Shown here in pieces: positions 1 through 8,626 of a stretch of 16,470 nucleotides of DNA. Below the pieces are notes generated by a model. The model was not told the DNA's origin, did not search any database, and saw nothing but the letters and a program-made list of their open reading frames with translations. The stretch is from Gemmatimonadota bacterium (lineage in GTDB: Bacteria; Gemmatimonadota; Gemmatimonadetes; Longimicrobiales; Longimicrobiaceae): positions 1 through 16,470 of the forward strand of contig JAHWJJ010000032.1 of assembly GCA_019348475.1 (NCBI GenBank), read 5' to 3'. Position numbers and translations under genes: made by a program. Position 1 is the first letter of the stretch; the number at the start of each line of letters is the position of its first letter.

Positions 1-3000
1 AGAAGGGAGACCACCATCTCCAGGCTACGCTCCATGCAGAGCCCCACGCGGGATTCGGGTCCCACCCCAAGGCGGACCAGGTGGTGCGCCAGCCGGTTGG
101 CGCGCCCGTTCAGCGCCGAGAAGGTGAGCGTCTGGTCCTCGAGGTCCACCGCCACCGCGCCGGGGGTGCGCGCCGCCTGCGCCTGGATCGCGTGGTGGAT
201 GCACTCCTCGGACGGATACGCCGCGTCCGTCCGGTTCCACGCCTCCAGCAGGCGCCGTTCCTCCTCACCCGCCAGCTCCAGCTGAGAGAGGCGCAGGTCC
301 GCGTCCTCCGCCACCTGCTCCAGCACGCGCGACAGGTGGCCGACCATGCGCTGGATCGTGTCGCGCCTGAACAGGTCCGTGCTGTACGCCAGCCTGCCGC
401 GAATGCCGTCGTCTTCCGCAGCCAGGCCCAGCGACAGGTCGAACTTGGTGCCCGCCTGGTCCACCTCCAGCGCGGCGACGTCCAGCCCCGGGAGGCCGCC
501 GCGCAGACCGGACGCCTCGTTCAGGCTGAACATCACCTGGAACAGGGGCGAGTGGCCCATGCTGCGCTCCGGCTGCAGCGCCTCCACCAGCCGCTCGAAC
601 GGCACGTCCTGGTGTTCGTACGCCCCCAGCGTCCCCTCGCGCACGCGCCGCAGCACGTCGCGGAAGGCGGGATCACCCGACAGGTCCGTCCGCAGCACCA
701 GCGTGTTGACGAAGAAGCCGATCAGATCCTCCACCTCGCGCCGGGTGCGCCCGGCGACCGGGCTGCCGACCACCACGTCGTCGGTCGCGGCATACCTGGA
801 CAGCAGCACCTGGAAGGCCCCCAGCAGCACCATGTACAGCGTGGCGCCCTCCCGCCGCGCCAGCGCCTCCAGCCGGTCCATCAGCGCACGGGACACGCGG
901 ACCGGCTCCGCGGCGCCGCGATACGACTGCACGGCGGGACGCGGATCGTCCGTCGGCAGCTCCAGCAGCGCCGGCGCGCCCGCCAGCCGCTCCCGCCAGT
1001 ACGCCAGCTGCCGGTCCAGCCCCTCGCCCCGCAGCTGCTCCCGCTGCCACACCGCGTAGTCCGCGTACTGCACCGCCAGCTCCGGCAGCGCCGGTTCCCC
1101 GCCCTGCCGATACCCTCCGTACAGCACCGACAGCTCGCGAAAGAGCACGCCCATGCTCCACCCGTCGCTGACCACGTGGTGCATGCAGAGCAGCAGCACG
1201 TGTTCGTCGCCGGCCAGCCGCAGCAGCGATGCGCGGAAGAGCGGGCCGGCGGTGAGATCGAACGGCCGCGCCGCGTCCGCCGCCGCGCGCCTGCGGACCT
1301 CCGCCTCGCGCTGCACATGGTGCAGACCGGAGAGGTCGTCCACCGCCAGCACGAAGCCGGCGAACGGCGCGATCACCTGCACGGGACCGCCCTCCGCCTC
1401 CGCGAAGGTGGTCCGCAGCGGCTCGTGACGCCGGACGATCTCGCCCAGCGCCCGCTCCAGCGCGTGGACGTCCGCCGTGCCCCGCAGCCGCAGCGCGGCG
1501 GGGACGTTGTATGAGGCGCTGTCCGGCTGCAGGCGGTCGAGGAACCAGAGCCGCTCCTGCGCGAACGAGAGCGGGAGCGCGCCGGTGCGCTCGACCGGCA
1601 CGACGGGCGGCAGCACCGGGAGCCCGGCGCGGCGAAGCGCCTCCACGCGCTCCGCCAGCTCCGCAAGCGTGGGTCCCTCGAACAGCGCGCGCAGCGGCAG
1701 CTCCACCCCGAACACGTCCCGCACGCGCGAGACGACGCGCGTCGCCAGCAGCGAGTGGCCGCCGGAGGCGAAGAAGTCGTCGTCCACGCCCACGCGATCC
1801 ACGCGCAGCACCTCCGCCCAGATCGCCGCCAGCACCTCCTCCACGAGGGTCCGCGGCGCCACGTACGCCTCCTCGGCCGCGGCGAAGTCCGGCACCGGCA
1901 GGGCCCTGCGATCCACCTTGCCATTCGCGTTCAGCGGCAGCGCGTCCAGCGCGACGAACGCGGCGGGCACCATGTAGTCGGGGAGGCTGGCGCGCAGGTG
2001 GGCGCGCAGTTCCTCCGCGCCCGCCTGGCCCACCACGTACGCCACCAGGCGCTTTTCGCCCGGCACGTCCTCGCGCACCACGACGGCGCACTCGGCGACC
2101 GACGGGTGCCCGCGCAGCGCCGCCTCGATCTCGCCCGGCTCGACCCTGAAGCCGCGGATCTTCACCTGCGCGTCGAGCCGGCCCAGGAACTCGAGGGTCC
2201 CGTCCGTCAGCCACCGCGCGCGGTCGCCCGTGCGGTACATCCGCCCCCCCGGCGCGCGGCCGAACGGGTCGGGGATGAAGCGCTCCGCGGTCATCCCCGC
2301 CCGGCCAAGGTAGCCCCGCGCCACGCCGTGCCCGCCCGCGTACAGCTCGCCCGGCACACCCACCGCCACCGGGCGCAGCGCCCGGTCCAGCACGTAGACC
2401 TGCGTGTTCGAGCCGGGAGCGCCGATGGGGATGGACCCGCCGCTCCACTCCGCGGCTACGGTGTGGCAGCAGGTGAAGGTGGTGTTCTCGGTGGGACCGT
2501 AGCCGTTGATCAGCCGCAGCGCGGGAAAGCGTTCGCGCACCCTGCGCACCTGCGCGACGGGGAGCACGTCGCCGCCCGCCAGCAGCTGCCGCACGCCGGC
2601 CAGGTCTTCAAGCCGCTCCTCCACCATCGCCTGGAACAGCCCGGCCGTCAGCCAGAGGGTGGTGACGCCGTGGGCAGCGACGGTGGCGCCCAGCTCCTGC
2701 AGCGACGGCCGGGCGCCGGGCATCAGCACCACCCGCCCGCCGTTGAGCAGCGGGCCCCAGAGCTCCAGCGTGGAGGCGTCGAACGAGACCGGCGCCGCCT
2801 GCAGCACCACCTGTTCCGGGCCAAGGTTCGCGTAGTTCGCGCCGCGGACCAGCCGCACCACGTTGCGGTGCTCCACGCCCACGCCCCTGGGGATGCCCGT
2901 GCTCCCGGACGTGTACATCACGTACGCGAGCCCGCGCGGGCCCACGCCGGGCGCGGGGTTCTCCGCGGACTCGCCCGCGATCCGCTCACGGTCGGCGTCC

Positions 3001-4838
3001 ACGTTGACGACGGCGATGGACAGGGCCGACGGAAGCACGCCGCGCATCGTCTCCTGCGTGACCAGCACCCGCACGCCGGCATCGGCCAGCATCAGCGCCA
3101 GCCGTGCGGCAGGATAGCCGGGGTCCAGCGGGACGTACGCGCCGCCGGCTTTGAGGATGGCCAGGATGCAGACCACCATATCCAGGCCGCGTTCCACGCA
3201 GAGCCCCACGCGCGTCTCCGGGCCCACGCCGTGGCGGGCCAGGTGGTGCGCCAGCCGGTTCGCCCGCTCGTTCAGCGCGCCGTAGGTGAGCGTCCGGTCC
3301 TGGAACACGGCCGCCACCGCGCCGGGGGTGCGCGCCGCCTGCTCCTCGAAGAGCGCATGGATGGCGCGGTCGGATGGATACTCCGCATCCGTCCGGTTCC
3401 ACTCGTCCAGCACCCGCGCGCGCTCCGCATCGTCGAGCAGCGTGAGATGCGACAGGCGGACGTCCGCGTCCGCCGCGACCTGCTCCAGCACGCGCGACAG
3501 GTGGACGATCATCCGCTGGATGGTGCCGCGGTCGAACAGGTCCGTGCCGTACGCCAGCGTGCCGCGAAGGCCGCCCCCGTCCGCGGCCAGTGCCAGCGCC
3601 AGATCGAACTTGGTGGTGGAGAGGTCGACGTCCAGCTCCGCGACCTCCAGCCCCGGCAGGCTTCCGCGAAAGCCGGAGGCCTCGTTGAACGTGAAGATCG
3701 CCTGCACCAGCGGCGAGTGGCCCAGGCTGCGCTGGGGCGCCAGCGCCTCCACCACCCGCTCGAAGGGGACCTCCTGGTGCTCGTACGCCCCCAGCGTCCC
3801 CGCATGCACGCGCCGCAGCACCTCGCGAAACGACGGATCGCCGGAGAGGTCCGTCCGCAGCGCCAGCGTGTTGACGAAGAAGCCGATCAGCCCCTCCACC
3901 TCACGGCTGGTGCGCCCCGCAGCCGGGCTGCCGACCACGACGTCGTCGCTCCCCGCGTACTTCGACAGCAGCACCTGGAAGGCGCCCAGCAGCACCATGT
4001 AGAGCGTGGCGCCCTCGCGCCGGCCCAGCGCCTCCAGCCGCTCCCGCAGCACGCCGGGGAACGCGATGCGCTCGGTGGCGCCGCGGTAGCTCTGCACGGC
4101 GGGACGGGGACGGTCCGTGGGCAGTTCCAGCAGCGCCGGGGCGCCCGTCAGCCGCTCCGTCCACCAGGCGAGCTGCCGGTCCAGCACCTCGCCTTTCAGC
4201 CGCTCGCGCTGCTCCGCGGCATGGTCGGCATACTGCAGCGGCAGGTCGGGGAGCGGCGACGGAGCCCCGGCGCGGAACGCGGCGTAGAGCGCGGACAGCT
4301 CGCGATACAGCACGCCCATGCTCCACCCGTCGCTGACCACGTGGTGCATGCACAGCAGCAGCACGTGCTCGGCCTCCCCCAGCCGCAGCAGCGAGGCGCG
4401 GAAGAGCGGGCCCGCGGCCAGGTCGAAGGGGCGGGCCGCGTCGGCCGCGGCGCGCCGCCGCACCTCGGCCTCGCGCCGCGGCGCGTCGAGGGCCGAAAGG
4501 TCCTCCACCGGCAGCCTGAACCCGGCAAAGGGCGCAATCACCTGCACGGGACCGCCCTGCGCCTCGGCCAGCGTGGTGCGCAGCGCCTCGTGCCGGCGGA
4601 CGATCTCGCCCAGCGCGCGCTCCAGCGCCGGCACGTCCGGCACCCCGCCCAGCCGCAGGGCCGCGGGAAGGTTGTAGACCGCGTTTCCGGGGTCCATGCG
4701 GTCCAGGAACCAGAGCCGCTCCTGCGCAAAGGCGGCGGGCGCCGTGCGCGTGCGGCGCATGCGGTCCAGCAGGACCTTGCGGGCGAGCGCCTGTTTTTCG
4801 CTCCGGGAAAGCACGGAGGACTCGGCTGACAGGGTCAT
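1..4838 (-). CDS. Nonribosomal peptide synthetase, C-A-PCP-C-A... (partial, 3' end outside window)
   Basis: This is a multimodular NRPS that activates amino acids as adenylates, tethers them to carrier proteins and condenses them in the cytoplasm. The frame is open for 1612 codons from an ATG at 4838 to the window edge. In order: a short N-terminal linker (residues 1-34); a condensation domain with FAQERLWFLD (about 36-45) and HHVVSDG (165-171); an adenylation domain with YTSGSTG (about 642), FDASTLE, NGYGPTE and NGKVDR; a carrier with GGHSL (Ser1029); a second condensation domain with FAQERLWFLD (about 1090) and HHVVSDG (about 1220-1226); and the start of a second adenylation domain, cut before its core. 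Aligned by eye to GrsA PheA, the first pocket reads DALWLGGTFK, close to the valine code DAFWIGGTFK, so valine or a similar aliphatic residue is inferred. Both condensation domains look LCL-type. It starts with a C domain, so it should receive an acyl or peptidyl donor from another protein. The Shine-Dalgarno sequence is weak (GGAA). No epimerase or thioesterase is visible. Confidence 0.95.
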   Translation of the reverse strand, partial: MTLSAESSVLSRSEKQALARKVLLDRMRRTRTAPAAFAQERLWFLDRMDPGNAVYNLPAALRLGGVPDVPALERALGEIVRRHEALRTTLAEAQGGPVQVIAPFAGFRLPVEDLSALDAPRREAEVRRRAAADAARPFDLAAGPLFRASLLRLGEAEHVLLLCMHHVVSDGWSMGVLYRELSALYAAFRAGAPSPLPDLPLQYADHAAEQRERLKGEVLDRQLAWWTERLTGAPALLELPTDRPRPAVQSYRGATERIAFPGVLRERLEALGRREGATLYMVLLGAFQVLLSKYAGSDDVVVGSPAAGRTSREVEGLIGFFVNTLALRTDLSGDPSFREVLRRVHAGTLGAYEHQEVPFERVVEALAPQRSLGHSPLVQAIFTFNEASGFRGSLPGLEVAELDVDLSTTKFDLALALAADGGGLRGTLAYGTDLFDRGTIQRMIVHLSRVLEQVAADADVRLSHLTLLDDAERARVLDEWNRTDAEYPSDRAIHALFEEQAARTPGAVAAVFQDRTLTYGALNERANRLAHHLARHGVGPETRVGLCVERGLDMVVCILAILKAGGAYVPLDPGYPAARLALMLADAGVRVLVTQETMRGVLPSALSIAVVNVDADRERIAGESAENPAPGVGPRGLAYVMYTSGSTGIPRGVGVEHRNVVRLVRGANYANLGPEQVVLQAAPVSFDASTLELWGPLLNGGRVVLMPGARPSLQELGATVAAHGVTTLWLTAGLFQAMVEERLEDLAGVRQLLAGGDVLPVAQVRRVRERFPALRLINGYGPTENTTFTCCHTVAAEWSGGSIPIGAPGSNTQVYVLDRALRPVAVGVPGELYAGGHGVARGYLGRAGMTAERFIPDPFGRAPGGRMYRTGDRARWLTDGTLEFLGRLDAQVKIRGFRVEPGEIEAALRGHPSVAECAVVVREDVPGEKRLVAYVVGQAGAEELRAHLRASLPDYMVPAAFVALDALPLNANGKVDRRALPVPDFAAAEEAYVAPRTLVEEVLAAIWAEVLRVDRVGVDDDFFASGGHSLLATRVVSRVRDVFGVELPLRALFEGPTLAELAERVEALRRAGLPVLPPVVPVERTGALPLSFAQERLWFLDRLQPDSASYNVPAALRLRGTADVHALERALGEIVRRHEPLRTTFAEAEGGPVQVIAPFAGFVLAVDDLSGLHHVQREAEVRRRAAADAARPFDLTAGPLFRASLLRLAGDEHVLLLCMHHVVSDGWSMGVLFRELSVLYGGYRQGGEPALPELAVQYADYAVWQREQLRGEGLDRQLAYWRERLAGAPALLELPTDDPRPAVQSYRGAAEPVRVSRALMDRLEALARREGATLYMVLLGAFQVLLSRYAATDDVVVGSPVAGRTRREVEDLIGFFVNTLVLRTDLSGDPAFRDVLRRVREGTLGAYEHQDVPFERLVEALQPERSMGHSPLFQVMFSLNEASGLRGGLPGLDVAALEVDQAGTKFDLSLGLAAEDDGIRGRLAYSTDLFRRDTIQRMVGHLSRVLEQVAEDADLRLSQLELAGEEERRLLEAWNRTDAAYPSEECIHHAIQAQAARTPGAVAVDLEDQTLTFSALNGRANRLAHHLVRLGVGPESRVGLCMERSLEMVVSL

Positions 4839-4872
4839 CGGGTTCCGGGGATAAGCACTGCGGATGCTGGGC

Positions 4873-4897
4873 GTGCGCAGGAGATCCCCCTGCGCGC
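4873..4897 (-). promoter_or_regulatory. Hairpin in the inferred leader of the minus-strand NRPS
   Basis: The arms GTGCGCAGG (4873-4881) and CCTGCGCGC (4889-4897) can form a 9-bp stem with one G-U pair and a 7-nt loop. It lies 35-59 nt upstream of the ATG at 4838, within the inferred leader. A regulatory or mRNA-stability role is possible, but GC-rich DNA makes such stems easily by chance. Confidence 0.3.
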
Positions 4898-5018
4898 AGG
4901 GCCGGCCGCCCACGGCGGCGTGGGGGGGGTGCAGGTTCCTTTTCGGAAGGTAACTTTGGATTGGCGGCTGCCTCCCCACGCCTGCTCCGGTGCGCCGCGA
5001 GAGGAAGCCGCGCCGCAG

Positions 5019-5048
5019 ACTATAAAGGGTCGGCCCGCGCTTCAGCAA
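5019..5048 (-). promoter_or_regulatory. Candidate sigma-70-like promoter for the minus-strand NRPS
   Basis: Read on the minus strand, TTGCTG (5048-5043) is followed after 18 nt by TATAGT (5024-5019), a five-of-six match to the TATAAT consensus. The inferred start near 5012 would give a leader of about 174 nt. It is an isolated AT-rich element in GC-rich DNA and points toward the NRPS. It is recognised by eye only. Confidence 0.4.
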
Positions 5049-5073
5049 GTGGTCCGGTATGTCGGGATGTGAA

Positions 5074-5102
5074 TTGGCCAGTTCGGACAGTGGCGGTATA
5101 TA
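5074..5102 (+). promoter_or_regulatory. Candidate sigma-70-like promoter for the plus-strand NRPS operon
   Basis: TTGGCC (5074-5079) and TATATA (5097-5102) are separated by exactly 17 nt. The -35 boxes of this and the opposite promoter are only 25 nt apart, so one regulator bound between them could control both units. The inferred leader to the GTG at 5307 is about 198 nt. A second AT-rich patch (TACTATATT, around 5148-5156) is an alternative -10 without a clear -35. Confidence 0.4.
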
Positions 5103-5306
5103 CCTCCCGCAGACAAGGCACACTGGCGCGAATCACCGATCGTCAATACTATATTCCGATGGCCCGCAGGGAGCGGTTACGGAGTGCACGGCGCGGGAAC
5201 GCCGGCCGCGCGCGCACCCCTTTTTTCCTCCACTCCTTTGCCGTACGCCGCCTCCCCCGCAAGGCGGCGCTTTGCCCGTGGCACTCACCTGATCGGACAG
5301 TTTGAT

Positions 5307-8300
5307 GTGAATTCGCACTCTCCGGCCACGAGGAACCGCACGCGGCCCGGCCTCGCAGGCGAGGGCTCCGCGGCGCACGCCCCCCCGGGCCCGCACGTCG
5401 AGGACAGCTACCCGCTCACGCCGCTGCAGCACGGGATGCTCGTCCAGACGCTGCTGGACCCCGCGGCAGGGGTGAACGTGGAGCAGGTGGTCTGCCGGCT
5501 GCGCGAGCCGGTGGACGCCGAGCGGCTGGAACGGGCGTGGACGCGCGCCGTGCAGCGGCACGACGTCCTGCGCACCCGCTTTCTCTGGGCGGACCTCCCC
5601 GAGCCGCTGCAGGAGGTGCTCTCCGCCGTTTCGCTGGAGCTGCAGCGCGACGACTGGAGCGGCGTGGAGCCGGCGGAGCGGGAGTCGCGGCTGCAAGACT
5701 GGCTGGCGCGTGACCGCGCGCACGGCTTCGACCTGGGCCAGGCGCCCGCCATGCGACTGGCGCTGTTCCGCTTCGCCCCGGACGAGCACGTGCTGGCGTG
5801 GAGCTTTCACCACGCCCTGCTGGACGGGCGGTCCGTCGCCCACGTGCTGCGCGACGTGTTCGGCGGCTACGACGCGGGGCCCGGCGGGGACGACGCGCCT
5901 GCGCCCCCGCCGCCTCGCTTCCGGCACCACGTCGCCTGGCTGAACGCGCGCGATCCCGCGGCGGACGAGGCGTACTGGGCCGGGCTCCTGCGCGGGGGCA
6001 GTACCCCGGAACCGCTGCCGGCCATGCGGTCCACGCCGCGCGACCCCGCGGAGCCCGCCTTCGCCGAGCGCGAGCTGCGGCTCTCGCCGGAGGCCACGGC
6101 TGCGCTGCGGAGGCTGGAGCAGGAGCAGGGCGTCTGGATCAGCAGCTTGGTGCAGGGGGCGTGGGCGCTGCTGCTGGGGCGCTACGCGGGGAGCGACTCG
6201 GCCGTGTTCGGCGTGGTGCGCGGCGGGCGGGGGTCAGGGTTGCAGGGCGCGGATAGGATGGTGGGGCTGCTGATCAACACCGTTCCCGTCCGGGTGCCCC
6301 TGCCCCGGCGCGCGGCGGCGATCGACTGGCTGGACGAGATCGGCGAGGCCAACGCGGCGCTGCTGCCGCACGAGCACGCCGCGCTCCCCGACATCCGACG
6401 CTGGAACGGGCTGCACCCCGGCGCCGCCCTTTTCGAAAGCATCCTGGACTACCAGCCGCAGCCCTTCGACGCGTCGCTGCGCGCGCTGGGCGGAGCGTGG
6501 GAGGGGCGGAGCTTCCGCGTCGTGAGGCACCCGGGCGCGCCCCTGGTTATCGCCGTCACGGGCGAGACTCCGCTGCGCGTGCGGATCGGCTACGACGCAG
6601 ACCGCTTCGACGCGGCGGCGGTGGACCGGATGCTGGACCACTTCGCCAGCCTGCTGGGGCAGATGGCGGCGGATCCGGAACGCCGCCTGGCCGATCTGGA
6701 CCCGCTGGATGCCGCGGAGCGGGCTCAGGTGGTGGAGGAGTGGAACGCTACCACGCCGGCCTGCCGCACGGACGCGCCGGTCCACCGGCTGGTGGAGGAG
6801 CAGGCGGACGCGGCACCGGACGCGATCGCGGTCTCGGGAGATGGATTCCGCCTGACGTATTCCGAGCTGGATCGCGCCGCCAACCGTATCGCCCACGCGC
6901 TGATCGCGCGGGGGGTGCGGCGCGGGCAGGCGGTGGCGGTGTGCATGGAGCGCTCGCCGGAGCTGCCGGCGGCGCTGCTGGGCGTGCTGAAGGCTGGCGC
7001 CGCCTACGTCCCCGTGGACCCGGCGTACCCCGCCCACCGCATCGCCTTCATGCTGCGGGATGCCGGCGCCCCCGTCGTGGTCGCGCAGGCGGCGCTGGCC
7101 GAGCGGGTGTCCGGCTTCGGCGCGCGGGTGCTGGCGGTGGACGCCCGGGCGTCGATCGCGGAGCGGTCGTCCGACGCGCGGCCGGCGGTGGACGTCGATC
7201 CGCGCGACCTGGCGTACGTCATCTACACCTCCGGCTCCACCGGGCGCCCCAAGGGGGTGATGGTGGAGCACCGCGCCCTCGCCAACCTCTGCGGCTGGCA
7301 CGGCGAGGCGTTCGGGGTGACGGAGGCGGACCGCGCCACGCTGGTGGCCGGCGTGGGTTTCGACGCCAGCGCGTGGGAGACGTGGCCGTACCTGGCGCGC
7401 GGCGCCAGCCTGCACGTGGCGCCGCACGAGCTGCGCACCTCGCCCGCGGAGCTGCGCGACTGGCTGGTGAGCGAGCGGATCACCGTCAGCTTCCTCCCCA
7501 CGCCGCTGGCGGAAAGCGTGCTGCCGCTGGCCTGGCCGGCCGATGCGCCGCTGCGGACGCTGCTCGTCGGCGGCGACCGGCTGCACTCGCGCCCGTCCGC
7601 GTCGCTCGCCTTCACGCTGGTCAACAACTACGGGCCCACGGAGAACACCGTGGTCGCGACGAGCGGCGCGGTGCCGGCGGAAGGCGACGCGCTGCCGTCC
7701 ATCGGCCGGCCGATCGCGAACACCACGGCGTACGTGCTGGATCGGTTCCTGGATCCGGTGCCGTCCAGCGTTCCGGGCGAGCTGTACGTGGGCGGCGCGC
7801 AGGTGGCGCGCGGTTACCTGCGCCGCCCGGCGATGACGGCGGAGCGCTTCACGCCGGACCCGTTCTCGAAGATCCCGGGCGCACGGATGTACGCCACGGG
7901 TGATCGGGTGCGCTGGACGGCGGCGGGCGAGATCGACTTCATCGGCCGCACCGACTTCCAGGTGAAGGTGCGCGGGTTCCGCATCGAGCCGGGCGAGATC
8001 GAGGCGGCGCTCCGCGGACACCCGGGCGTGGCCGACTGCGCGGTGGTGGCGCGCGAGGACGCGCCCGGCGAGCCCCGGCTGGTGGCGTACGTGGTGGGCG
8101 ACGCGGACGCCGGCGCCCTGCGCGAGCACCTGGAAAAGACGCTCCCCCCGCACATGGTGCCGGCCGCGTTCGTCACGCTGGCCGCGCTGCCGCTGACCGC
8201 GAACGACAAGGTGGACCGCAGCGCGCTCCCCGCGCCGGAGCGGAGGGCCGACGCGTACGTCGCGCCGCGCACCCCGGTGGAAGAGGTGCTGGCGCGGATC

Positions 8301-8621
8301 TGGGCGGAGGTGCTGGGGCGCGACCGCGTGGGCGTCATGGAGCCGTTTCTGGAGGTCGGCGGCCACTCCCTCGTGGCGACCCGAGTGGTGGCCCGGGTGC
8401 GGGAGGTGCTCGACGGCGACGTCGGCGTCGCCGCGCTCCTGGGGCCACACGCCACCATCGCGGCGCTCGCCCCGCGGCTCTCGGAGCGCCGGCCCTCGCC
8501 CGCGGCGGACCGCGAGGCCGCGCGGATCGCCGTGCCGGACGCCAGTCCCCAACGTCTCCTTTCCCTGATGGACGAGATGTCGGACGAAGAGCTGGACCTC
8601 CTCATCGCAAGCGAACCCTGA
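5307..8621 (+). CDS. Single-module nonribosomal peptide synthetase C-A-PCP, predicted leucine-activating
   Basis: This 1104-residue protein adds one amino acid in an NRPS line. The condensation domain starts with YPLTPLQHGM (residues 35-44) and has HHALLDG (168-174). The adenylation domain has YTSGSTG (from 640), FDASAWE (from 685), NNYGPTE and NDKVDR. The carrier has GGHSL with Ser1021. The pocket aligned to GrsA reads DAWFLGNVVK, which equals the classic leucine code. The condensation domain resembles the first domains of TycB and GrsB (TPMQEGM, WSFHH), which are DCL type and take a D-configured donor. The tail LLSLMDEMSDEELDLLI (about 1083-1099) looks like a docking helix. I chose GTG 5307, with GGACAG six bases upstream. 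An in-frame GTG at 5184 would add 41 low-complexity residues unlike NRPS. A10 has Asp instead of the usual Gly in NGK. It is the first gene of a two-gene operon. Confidence 0.95.
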   Translation: MNSHSPATRNRTRPGLAGEGSAAHAPPGPHVEDSYPLTPLQHGMLVQTLLDPAAGVNVEQVVCRLREPVDAERLERAWTRAVQRHDVLRTRFLWADLPEPLQEVLSAVSLELQRDDWSGVEPAERESRLQDWLARDRAHGFDLGQAPAMRLALFRFAPDEHVLAWSFHHALLDGRSVAHVLRDVFGGYDAGPGGDDAPAPPPPRFRHHVAWLNARDPAADEAYWAGLLRGGSTPEPLPAMRSTPRDPAEPAFAERELRLSPEATAALRRLEQEQGVWISSLVQGAWALLLGRYAGSDSAVFGVVRGGRGSGLQGADRMVGLLINTVPVRVPLPRRAAAIDWLDEIGEANAALLPHEHAALPDIRRWNGLHPGAALFESILDYQPQPFDASLRALGGAWEGRSFRVVRHPGAPLVIAVTGETPLRVRIGYDADRFDAAAVDRMLDHFASLLGQMAADPERRLADLDPLDAAERAQVVEEWNATTPACRTDAPVHRLVEEQADAAPDAIAVSGDGFRLTYSELDRAANRIAHALIARGVRRGQAVAVCMERSPELPAALLGVLKAGAAYVPVDPAYPAHRIAFMLRDAGAPVVVAQAALAERVSGFGARVLAVDARASIAERSSDARPAVDVDPRDLAYVIYTSGSTGRPKGVMVEHRALANLCGWHGEAFGVTEADRATLVAGVGFDASAWETWPYLARGASLHVAPHELRTSPAELRDWLVSERITVSFLPTPLAESVLPLAWPADAPLRTLLVGGDRLHSRPSASLAFTLVNNYGPTENTVVATSGAVPAEGDALPSIGRPIANTTAYVLDRFLDPVPSSVPGELYVGGAQVARGYLRRPAMTAERFTPDPFSKIPGARMYATGDRVRWTAAGEIDFIGRTDFQVKVRGFRIEPGEIEAALRGHPGVADCAVVAREDAPGEPRLVAYVVGDADAGALREHLEKTLPPHMVPAAFVTLAALPLTANDKVDRSALPAPERRADAYVAPRTPVEEVLARIWAEVLGRDRVGVMEPFLEVGGHSLVATRVVARVREVLDGDVGVAALLGPHATIAALAPRLSERRPSPAADREAARIAVPDASPQRLLSLMDEMSDEELDLLIASEP

Positions 8622-8626
8622 TCCCG

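Larger units (their letters stand above)
4839..5306. other. Divergent intergenic region between the two NRPS transcription units
   Basis: This 468-bp gap separates the minus-strand and plus-strand NRPS starts and is visibly more AT-rich in its middle (about 5019-5160) than the flanking genes. It holds two candidate sigma-70-like promoters facing away from each other, and a hairpin in the minus-strand leader. Short open frames here (for example 5059-5292) have no recognisable domain and I do not call them genes. Inferred transcript leaders are long, about 170-200 nt on each side. Confidence 0.6.

Noticed and set aside
1120..1190. Possible frameshift in the second condensation domain of the minus-strand NRPS
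   Set aside because: A first count put HHVVSDG out of frame with the start at 4838. A recount against translations of neighbouring frames showed a one-base counting error of mine; the frame is open and continuous.
1755..4829. 1024-codon plus-strand open frame, and similar long frames at 81-1514, 673-2448 (minus), 6234-8552 (minus) and 8651-11221 (minus)
   Set aside because: They are antisense or out-of-frame shadows of NRPS genes in GC-rich DNA. Their products are His/Arg/Gln/Pro-rich without domains, while the overlapping frame carries full catalytic motifs.
5059..5292. 77-residue open frame in the divergent promoter region
   Set aside because: It has no recognisable domain, begins just upstream of the candidate -10 and overlaps the NRPS leader; it is better explained as chance.
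5083..5302. TCGGACAGT occurring twice (5083-5091 and 5294-5302) as a possible operator pair
   Set aside because: Nine bases, direct orientation, about 210 bp apart, and one copy overlaps the ribosome site; chance cannot be excluded.
5184..5306. Upstream GTG start (5184) for the plus-strand NRPS
   Set aside because: The extra 41 residues are low-complexity Ala/Arg/Pro sequence unlike NRPS N-termini, and there is no ribosome site; GTG 5307 has GGACAG at good spacing.
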